DNA of 5,140 nucleotides from Bacteroidia bacterium (GTDB taxonomy: Bacteria > Bacteroidota > Bacteroidia > JAESSM01 > NORP286). The position numbers and the translations under genes were made by a program. The notes under the pieces are model-generated. The model made no database searches and was not told the DNA's origin. It saw nothing but the letters and a program-made list of their open reading frames with translations. This document shows positions 1-5,140 of the stretch, piece after piece. Each line of letters opens with the position of its first letter. Positions within the stretch are counted from its first letter, which is position 1. The stretch is taken from contig JAESSM010000155.1 in assembly GCA_016764115.1 (NCBI GenBank), positions 1-5,140 on the forward strand, in the 5' to 3' direction.

Positions 1-323
1 GTTTAATGATGTTCATTTACATTTATGGAATGTCAGAAACAAAAAACACTTCATTCACTAAAAATGAAGCCAACCCAACCGAAACACAACTTACAGACGG
101 GAAAGCTATTTACATGAACTATTGCCAAAACTGTCATGGAAAAGATGGTACACTTGGTTTAAGTGGGGCGGCTGACCTACAGGAAACAGAAATGCATTTA
201 GAACAGATGAAAGAGATAATTTCCAATGGTAAAAATGCCATGATTGCTTATAATAACATTCTAACGCCTGAACAGATACAAAAACTAGCTGAGTACGTAC
301 AAACTTTAGGGCAGGAGCAGTAA
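1..323 (+). CDS. Class I c-type cytochrome, small monoheme protein (5' end probably outside window)
   Basis: This is a small monoheme cytochrome c, expected to carry electrons in the periplasm or on the outer face of the inner membrane. Numbering from the ATG at 6, the heme-binding motif CQNCH is at residues 40-44 (nt 123-137), preceded by the usual 'DGKAIYMNYC' helix. M79 in 'GKNAMIAYNNILT' is the likely distal heme ligand, and 'LTPEQIQKLAEYVQTL' (86-101) is the family's C-terminal helix. The reading frame is open to the window edge (codon TTA at 3-5 precedes ATG 6). The visible N-terminus, 'MMFIYIYGM' then a polar linker, is too short for a signal peptide and has no lipobox Cys. Heme attachment needs export, so I infer that the true start and the rest of a signal sequence or anchor lie upstream. 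The specific electron partner cannot be told. It ends 3 bp before hflX, suggesting one transcript. Confidence 0.85.
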   Translation, partial: LMMFIYIYGMSETKNTSFTKNEANPTETQLTDGKAIYMNYCQNCHGKDGTLGLSGAADLQETEMHLEQMKEIISNGKNAMIAYNNILTPEQIQKLAEYVQTLGQEQ

Positions 324-326
324 TTC

Positions 327-1499
327 ATGATCGAACACAAACAAAACTCACTTAAAAAAGAGACTGCAGTCATCGTGGGAGTTATCACGCCTGGAAATTC
401 CAACATTCAGGTTAATGAACATTTGGATGAATTGAAGTTTCTAGCCAAAACTTCCGGAGCTAAAACCATTAAAACATTTGTACAAAAACTTTCACATCCA
501 GATTCTAAAACCTTTGTGGGTAAAGGAAAGCTTCTGGAAATAGCAACATTCATAAAACAAAAAGAAATAGACATTGCTATTTTTGATGATGAATTAAGTG
601 GTTCTCAGATTCGAAATATTGAGAGGGTGTTGGATTGTAAAATACTTGATCGCAGTAACCTCATACTAGATATTTTCGCTACGCACGCCCGAACGGCCCA
701 ATCAAAAACGCAAGTTGAGCTGGCTCAGTACGAATATTTACTTCCCCGATTAACAAGGATGTGGACTCACCTTTCAAAACAAAAGGGTGGAATCGGTATG
801 AAAGGCCCGGGTGAAAAGGAAATAGAAACTGACAGACGACTTATTCGAAACAGGATTTCTTTACTAAAAAAACAACTTCAACAAATTGATAAACAGAACA
901 CCGTAAGAAGAAAAAAACGTGGAGAATTGATTAGAGTTGCTTTGGTTGGTTATACAAATGCAGGCAAGTCTACCATAATGAACCTATTAAGCAAATCTCA
1001 AGTTTTGGTTCAAGACCAGCTATTTGCTACCCTGGATACGACAACCAGAAAAGTGGTGATCAATAATCTACCCTTTCTTATGTCAGATACAGTTGGTTTT
1101 ATAAGAAAATTGCCACATAACCTTATAGAGTCTTTCAAGTCAACTTTGGATGAAGTTCGTGAATCTGATATTTTAATCCATGTTGTTGATATTTCTAATC
1201 CGTTATTTGATGAACACATCACAGTGGTTAACGAAACCCTACTGGAACTTGGAGCGAAGGATAAACAAATACTATTGGTTCTCAATAAGATTGACCAGTA
1301 TAAAAATGAAGATTCAACTGATTTGAATAATCTTGATAACAGCTGGATGAAAAACGCTTATCCAAATAGTTTTATGATATCAGCATTAGAACGGACTAAC
1401 ATTGAAGAATTTAGAAATGCACTGTTTGAGTCTGTAAAGGAATTGCATTTTAAACGGTATCCCTACTCTAAGAAACCAGTTGATTACTTGCCAGAGTGA
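327..1499 (+). CDS. hflX: GTPase HflX, ribosome-splitting/rescue factor
   Basis: HflX is a translational GTPase-family protein that binds the 50S subunit and, in characterised bacteria, splits stalled or heat-damaged ribosomes; it acts in the cytoplasm. The 390 residues are close to the usual family length. The N-terminal nucleotide-binding-like HflX domain (about 13-145) contains 'FVGKGKLLEI' (63-72) and 'FDDELSGSQIRNIE' (86-99). The family signature 'GGIGMKGPGEKEIETDRR' is at 154-171, followed by a coiled-coil helix (172-200). The G domain (202-375) has G1 GYTNAGKST (208-216), G2 in DTTTRK (237-242), G3 DTVG (254-257), G4 NKID (320-323) and G5 SAL (352-354). All GTP-binding motifs are intact. 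The start at 327 follows the cytochrome stop by 3 bp; an AGGAG (313-317) lies 9 nt upstream, though Bacteroidota rely little on such sites. Co-transcription with the cytochrome gene is likely. The stop lies 2 bp from the convergent gene's stop. Confidence 0.97.
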   Translation: MIEHKQNSLKKETAVIVGVITPGNSNIQVNEHLDELKFLAKTSGAKTIKTFVQKLSHPDSKTFVGKGKLLEIATFIKQKEIDIAIFDDELSGSQIRNIERVLDCKILDRSNLILDIFATHARTAQSKTQVELAQYEYLLPRLTRMWTHLSKQKGGIGMKGPGEKEIETDRRLIRNRISLLKKQLQQIDKQNTVRRKKRGELIRVALVGYTNAGKSTIMNLLSKSQVLVQDQLFATLDTTTRKVVINNLPFLMSDTVGFIRKLPHNLIESFKSTLDEVRESDILIHVVDISNPLFDEHITVVNETLLELGAKDKQILLVLNKIDQYKNEDSTDLNNLDNSWMKNAYPNSFMISALERTNIEEFRNALFESVKELHFKRYPYSKKPVDYLPE

Positions 1500-1501
1500 C
1501 C

Positions 1502-3049
1502 TTAATTTTTGGTTATAACTATCTTCTTATTAATAGTTTGATGTTCCGTTTCAACTTTAATAATGTAAACTCCAGCATTTCCGATTTTTACCTCTAGGTT
1601 ATCAAGTTGAGGTTGTTCCTTTCGGAAAATCACCTTCCCAGTTATATCAGTTAGAGAAACTGATTTAATTTTCGATAACTCATCATAAGAAATTGTAAAT
1701 AATCCTGAAGATGGGTTTGGGTATATTCTCAACTTATCAAATTGATCCATTTCGGAAATAGCATCTCCCCAATCTACAATTACCGTTTTAGATGTTACAT
1801 CCGAAGAAACTGCATTATTCACCGTTAATTTCACTGTATAGGTATCCGGCTTAGCAAAAGTATAAGTTGGGTTTTGTTCAAATGCCGTTGAGCTATCGCC
1901 AAATTCCCAGTACCATGTGATAGGATTGTTTAACGATGAATCAGTAAATGAAACCTGCATTCCATTTACGCTATCACCAAAATTTGCAACTACAGTATTC
2001 ATAACAGTAATATATGATTGTTTCACCGCTGTGTCATTTCCATTGATATTTGATACGGCTAAACTAACATCATAAACACCAACACTGTCGTAAGTATTCT
2101 CAGGTTGATGAATGGTGGAAGTGGTACCATCTCCTAAATCCCAAAACCAGCTTGTAGCTGATGCTGACGCATTATAAAAGGTGATTTTATCGCCAACAAC
2201 AACATTGGTATTCAACACATAAAAATCGGCTGAGGGAGCAGGATCAATCTCTGATAAAAACTCAATGTATCTGATCTGATTATCTACATCTGCACTCACT
2301 GTTACAACAGGATGCCCTATTCCTTTTGCTAAATATTGATACTCAGTTGTTGTATCTCTAAACAACTCACCTAATTTGAGAGGAAAACCAAAAAGGTTAT
2401 AGTAAACTGTGACTATTGATATTCGGTACTCTTTCATTCTCAGCACCTGGAAAGTATCTAATGGCGAGATCAAAGTTCCCCAACCATCAAAATCCATTGT
2501 TTTAAATATCTCATTTACGAAAAATGTATCTCCAGTTGATTCAAAATATCCACTATCAGAAACTTGTGTCCCATAAGTTGCATTTGCCTTCATCATTAAT
2601 TCATCATCTGAAGAGAAAAAATTGACCTTCCGTAATCCATACGAAGTTAGATCCATGTTAGCTCCTACACCCCATACTCCTGTTGAAGTATCGGTTCGAG
2701 TATAAGCATACATATTTAAACCGAAAAACTCAATCCATGTGGCCATATCAGCAGAAGGAAAATCAGGACCGAAAGGAGTTGTGGTTGGATCTAAATATGC
2801 AAAGCTGTCTATATAAGCAGAAAACAAACCACGAAAATCCCAAAACATAGAATCTGCGGAAGAAGTGTCTATGTAAGATTGGTATAAAGTATCCAACGCA
2901 AAAGTACTGTCAATAGCAACAGCAAAAGAATTCCCCGCAACAGGAAATTCATCTTTCGTAATAGTTATCTGTGCATTGACTTGCAATGACAGACAAAACA
3001 AGACTAAGCAAATTAGATACTTTTTTATTTTCATAGAATTACATTTCAT
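1502..3049 (-). CDS. Secreted PKD-domain protein with type IX secretion (Por) C-terminal sorting domain
   Basis: This is a 515-residue exported protein of unknown specific function, probably attached to or released from the cell surface by the type IX secretion system. It begins with a Sec signal peptide; M6 (nt 3034) gives the most classical one, K-x-K-K then 'YLICLVLFCLSLQVNA' with probable cleavage before Q27, so 3034 is a credible alternative start to 3049. Residues 28-270 form a Thr/Ser/Asp-rich region containing 'FPVAG' and 'WDFRGL', resembling N-terminal regions I recall from other uncharacterised Bacteroidota sorting-domain proteins. Two PKD beta-sandwich domains follow: about 272-350 (WDLGDG at 303-308) and about 352-426 (WEFGDS at 381-386). 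The C-terminal sorting domain (438-515) has 'RIYPNPSSGLF' (441-451), 'LTDITGKVIF' (466-475) and 'AGVYIIKVE' (492-500). No catalytic motif was recognised; PKD domains suggest binding or spacing roles. A promoter and a heptamer array lie upstream. Confidence 0.93.
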   Translation of the reverse strand: MKCNSMKIKKYLICLVLFCLSLQVNAQITITKDEFPVAGNSFAVAIDSTFALDTLYQSYIDTSSADSMFWDFRGLFSAYIDSFAYLDPTTTPFGPDFPSADMATWIEFFGLNMYAYTRTDTSTGVWGVGANMDLTSYGLRKVNFFSSDDELMMKANATYGTQVSDSGYFESTGDTFFVNEIFKTMDFDGWGTLISPLDTFQVLRMKEYRISIVTVYYNLFGFPLKLGELFRDTTTEYQYLAKGIGHPVVTVSADVDNQIRYIEFLSEIDPAPSADFYVLNTNVVVGDKITFYNASASATSWFWDLGDGTTSTIHQPENTYDSVGVYDVSLAVSNINGNDTAVKQSYITVMNTVVANFGDSVNGMQVSFTDSSLNNPITWYWEFGDSSTAFEQNPTYTFAKPDTYTVKLTVNNAVSSDVTSKTVIVDWGDAISEMDQFDKLRIYPNPSSGLFTISYDELSKIKSVSLTDITGKVIFRKEQPQLDNLEVKIGNAGVYIIKVETEHQTINKKIVITKN

Positions 3050-3061
3050 GCATTAAATCAA

Positions 3062-3096
3062 TTCTGGATACTAGATTCTGGATGCTAGATACTAAA
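3062..3096. repeat. Degenerate 7-bp tandem repeat array, five units (array A)
   Basis: On the plus strand five consecutive heptamers fit the pattern TNCTRRA (first four TNCTRGA), with CT recurring exactly at 3064, 3071, 3078, 3085 and 3092. Units 1+2 and units 3+4 form 14-bp blocks (3062-3075 and 3076-3089) differing at a single base. The array lies between the probable promoter and start codon of the sorting-domain gene, so on the minus strand it would be transcribed into that gene's 5' leader. Period 7 rules out coding constraint. Any function is unknown. Confidence 0.8.
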
Positions 3097-3132
3097 AATG
3101 ACATTTAAAATTAAAATACAAAATCGAGGTTT

Positions 3133-3161
3133 CAAAGATACAAAATCAAAAATCAAGCAAA
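3133..3161 (-). promoter_or_regulatory. Bacteroidota-type promoter for the PKD/sorting-domain gene
   Basis: Read on the minus strand, TTTG (3161-3158) is followed by a 17-nt spacer (3157-3141) and then TATCTTTG (3140-3133). This matches the established Bacteroidota sigma factor consensus of TTTG/TTG near -33 and TAnnTTTG near -7, at a spacing within the reported range. Initiation would be expected a few bases downstream, near 3126-3130, giving a leader of roughly 80-95 nt that contains heptamer array A. The -33 box lies inside the last codons of the ABC transporter gene and the -7 box in the gap after it, so this is an independent start rather than simple read-through. Confidence 0.65.
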
Positions 3162-4982
3162 AGTCTGCATATCGTGGAGTTTTCTATATAGTCCATTTTT
3201 ATTGAGCAATTCTTCATGTTCACCTTCCTCAACTATTTCTCCATTGTCTATAACAACAATCCTATTAGCATGCTGAATGGTAGAAAGGCGGTGTGCTATC
3301 ACCAAAGATGTTCTATTTTCCATTAATTTATTCAGTGCTTCCTGAACCAACATTTCAGATTCTGTATCCAATGATGACGTTGCCTCATCTAATATCAAAA
3401 TTGCGGGATTCTTTAAAATTGCCCGTGCAATAGATAATCTTTGCCTTTGTCCACCGGAAAGCTTCCCTCCCCTATCTCCAATATTGGTTTCATAGCCGTT
3501 ATCAAATTCAAGAATAAAATCATGGGCATTAGCAACTCTCGCTGCTTCTTCAATTTCCTCCTTACTTGCGTCAGGCTTACCAAATGCGATATTATTATAG
3601 ATCGTATCATTAAAAAGGATAGATTCCTGGGTAACAATACCCATTAATGCGCGCAAGCTCTTCAGTTTACAATCTCTAAGAGAAACTCCATCTATTGTTA
3701 TATCACCTTCCGTTGGATCATAATATCTTGGGATCAGATCAGCCAAAGTGGACTTGCCTCCACCTGAAGGACCAACCAATGCTACCGTCTCACCTTTTCT
3801 TAATTCAAAATTAATGTTTCTTAAAACTATTTCAGTATTGGCGTTTTCATATACAAACGATAAGTTCTTGTATTCAATTTTATCAGAAAATCCATCAATA
3901 ACTTTAGCATCAGGTTTGTCCTTAATATTTGATTCAACTTGCAATACTTCTTCAATCCTTTGCATCGAAGCCATTCCCTTTTTTATATGGTAATAAGCAG
4001 TAGCAAAAGATTTAGCAGGTGGTATTATTTGCGAGAAAATCGCGATAAACCCAATAAACATAGCAGCATCTATTTCGGTAGAGTCAGATAAAACCATTTT
4101 ACCCCCAAACCACATGACTGTTACTAAAACCGCTGCGCCTAAAAATTCAGTTAATGGAGAAGAAAGGTCTTTCTTCCGATACATGCTGATCAAGAAATTA
4201 CTGTGTTTATCACTTTCACCTTTAAATTTGTTAAGTGTAGCTTCTTCAGCATTAAAAGCCTTAATTATTCTCATTCCTGATAAGGTCTCATCAATTATAG
4301 AAATTATATCTCCCATTTTACTTTGACCCAATTCCGCGTATCTTCTAAGACTATTACCAACTTTTCCGATAATAAATCCAGTTATGGGCAATAAAATGAG
4401 AACAAATAATGTGAGTTCAGGACTCATCAATAGCATTGCAAAAAGAAATAGAATAATGGAAACAGGGTCACGAAAAGCAACTTCTAATGAACTCATTACT
4501 GACCATTCAATTTCCTGAACATCAGTTGTCATCCTTGCAGTCAGATCACCTTTCTTTTCATTAGAGAAATATCCTAATGGCAAACTCAACATCTTCTTAT
4601 ATATCTCATTTCGTATATCACGAACTGCTTTATTTCGAACAACAGCTAATACATGTAATGCCAAATACCTGCATAAATTCTTAAGAAAAAACAATACCGT
4701 AACCAAAACACAAATGAAGAACAACGCATCATATCTACCATGCTCAATAATGATCTTGCTTAGATAATAGTAGAAGTAGTCTATTACTGAATCAACCGAT
4801 ATTCCTAACTGAGGAGCTTTATCAACTAATTCTTCAGTCCCAAACAATAATCTCAAAAATGGAATAACCATCGTTAATGACACTACTGAAAAGATAACCG
4901 CAAGAATGTTAAATACAGCATTCAGCAATCCATTAACCCAATAAGGTTTGATTAAACTCAGTATTTTACTAAAAAAATTCAT
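3153..4982 (-). CDS. MsbA-like ABC half-transporter (fused permease and ATPase)
   Basis: This is a type IV (exporter) ABC half-transporter that should act as a homodimer in the inner membrane, probably exporting a lipid or other amphipathic substrate; MsbA (lipid A-core flippase) is the closest named relative, but substrate is not decided by sequence. The 609 residues match a full half-transporter. The membrane domain has six predicted helices, about 16-46, 83-115, 171-187, 190-208, 277-297 and 304-325, with the conserved 'YFSNEKKGDLTARMTTDVQ' segment at 138-156. The ATPase domain (about 368-605) is intact: A-loop Y378, Walker A GPSGGGKST (404-412), Q-loop Q452, signature LSGGQ (508-512), Walker B ILILD (528-532) with catalytic E533, D-loop SSLD (536-539) and H-loop H564. 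The start at 4982 directly abuts heptamer array B. It is divergent from rbfA across 51 bp; no convincing promoter of its own was found. Confidence 0.95.
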   Translation of the reverse strand: MNFFSKILSLIKPYWVNGLLNAVFNILAVIFSVVSLTMVIPFLRLLFGTEELVDKAPQLGISVDSVIDYFYYYLSKIIIEHGRYDALFFICVLVTVLFFLKNLCRYLALHVLAVVRNKAVRDIRNEIYKKMLSLPLGYFSNEKKGDLTARMTTDVQEIEWSVMSSLEVAFRDPVSIILFLFAMLLMSPELTLFVLILLPITGFIIGKVGNSLRRYAELGQSKMGDIISIIDETLSGMRIIKAFNAEEATLNKFKGESDKHSNFLISMYRKKDLSSPLTEFLGAAVLVTVMWFGGKMVLSDSTEIDAAMFIGFIAIFSQIIPPAKSFATAYYHIKKGMASMQRIEEVLQVESNIKDKPDAKVIDGFSDKIEYKNLSFVYENANTEIVLRNINFELRKGETVALVGPSGGGKSTLADLIPRYYDPTEGDITIDGVSLRDCKLKSLRALMGIVTQESILFNDTIYNNIAFGKPDASKEEIEEAARVANAHDFILEFDNGYETNIGDRGGKLSGGQRQRLSIARAILKNPAILILDEATSSLDTESEMLVQEALNKLMENRTSLVIAHRLSTIQHANRIVVIDNGEIVEEGEHEELLNKNGLYRKLHDMQTFA

Positions 4983-5022
4983 TCAACTACGAACTATGAA
5001 CTAACAACTGCAAACTATTACC
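4981..5022. repeat. Degenerate 7-bp tandem repeat array, six units (array B)
   Basis: Six heptamers run from 4981 to 5022, the central ones fitting TAYGAAC on the plus strand and the outer ones diverging. The dinucleotide CT recurs at 4987, 4994, 5001, 5008, 5015 and 5022, always followed by a purine. The array fills nearly the whole divergent gap between the ABC transporter and rbfA: its first unit overlaps the transporter start codon and the final CT runs into the TATCTTTG box at 5023. It shares no long identity with array A but has the same period and CT(A/G) phasing. Confidence 0.78.
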
Positions 5023-5030
5023 TATCTTTG
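5023..5030 (+). promoter_or_regulatory. TAnnTTTG -7 promoter box for rbfA
   Basis: TATCTTTG matches the Bacteroidota -7 consensus TAnnTTTG exactly and is identical to the -7 box proposed for the PKD/sorting-domain gene. The ATGATG of rbfA begins only 3 bases after it, so transcription starting the usual few bases downstream would give a leaderless or nearly leaderless message. No TTG/TTTG -33 box is seen at the expected distance; that position is occupied by heptamer array B. Confidence 0.6.
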
Positions 5031-5036
5031 TATATG

Positions 5037-5140
5037 ATGGAATCTAAACGTCAGCAAAAACACTCCAAAATGATATTGAGAGAAATAGGTGCTATTTTTC
5101 AACATGATATTAAGGAAATTACCGGAAAAGCATTTATTAC
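5037..5140 (+). CDS. rbfA: 30S ribosome-binding factor A, N-terminal fragment (cut by window edge)
   Basis: The first 34 codons of a gene run off the right edge. The peptide starts 'MESKRQQKHSKMILREIG' and continues 'AIFQHDIKEITGKAFI'. This matches the start of RbfA: a basic R-Q segment, an amphipathic first helix ending in 'IFQ-DIK', then the turn into the first beta strand. RbfA is a small single KH-like domain protein, usually about 110-130 residues, that binds the 30S subunit and aids 16S rRNA 5'-end maturation and cold adaptation. ATG codons at 5034 and 5037 are adjacent and in frame; 5037 gives the family-typical M-E-(S/T)-K-R start, but 5034 is equally possible. A TATCTTTG box lies just upstream. 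Identification rests on the N-terminal third only. Confidence 0.8.
   Translation, partial: MESKRQQKHSKMILREIGAIFQHDIKEITGKAFI

Noticed and set aside
313..317. AGGAG as a decisive ribosome-binding site for hflX
   Set aside because: It is inside the cytochrome coding sequence (the GQEQ end), and Bacteroidota use Shine-Dalgarno pairing weakly; the hflX start is supported by position and family alignment instead.
1010..1285. 91-codon minus-strand open frame inside hflX
   Set aside because: It is antisense to the intact G domain of HflX, has no recognisable domain, and begins and ends within a well-supported gene; it is a shadow frame.
3062..3096. Array A as a hairpin terminator for the ABC transporter transcript
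   Set aside because: TCT...AGA pairings exist but stems are short and interrupted, with no downstream T-run on the minus strand.
3413..4326. Several 68-81-codon open frames overlapping the ABC transporter gene on both strands
   Set aside because: All lie within the highly conserved transporter coding sequence in other frames and give no family-like protein.
5007..5020. Minus-strand TAATAGTTTG as a -7 box for the ABC transporter
   Set aside because: The TA is at the wrong distance from TTTG for the TAnnTTTG consensus, and no matching -33 box was identified; the transporter promoter stays unassigned.
4981..5022. Heptamer array considered as a CRISPR array
   Set aside because: Units are 7 bp, contiguous and degenerate, with no spacers and no cas genes in the window.

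Overview
The window looks like chromosomal DNA from a free-living member of the Bacteroidota (Flavobacteriia/Cytophagia-like). The evidence is a low-GC, A-rich sequence, a secreted protein ending in a type IX secretion (Por) sorting domain, two copies of a TAnnTTTG-type -7 promoter box (both TATCTTTG), and intergenic regions carrying 7-bp degenerate tandem repeats. The genes themselves are largely housekeeping or envelope functions. No phage, insertion sequence, CRISPR array, tRNA or rRNA is visible.

Layout. Plus strand, left: the C-terminal part of a small class I c-type cytochrome (to 323), then after a 3-bp gap the ribosome-associated GTPase HflX (327-1499). Two bases later, in convergent orientation, is the end of a 515-residue secreted protein with two PKD domains and a C-terminal type IX sorting domain (minus strand, 3049-1502). 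Its 103-bp upstream gap holds a good Bacteroidota promoter and a five-unit heptamer array. Next on the minus strand is a complete 609-residue MsbA-like ABC half-transporter (4982-3153). A 51-bp divergent gap, almost entirely a second heptamer array running into a TATCTTTG box, separates it from the first 34 codons of rbfA (plus strand, from 5037), which runs off the right edge.

How the genes relate. HflX (ribosome splitting/rescue) and RbfA (30S maturation) both act on ribosomes but are separated by oppositely oriented genes, so no operon links them. The cytochrome and hflX are probably co-transcribed. The sorting-domain protein appears to have its own promoter inside and just after the 3' end of the transporter gene, so it need not depend on transporter transcription.

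The most unusual feature is non-coding. Two independent 7-bp-period arrays occupy the 5' regions of both minus-strand genes, and both share an in-phase CT(A/G)nnAn skeleton. The second array leads directly into the probable rbfA -7 box, which lies so close to the start codon that the rbfA message may be leaderless. I see no clear evidence of a new multi-gene system.
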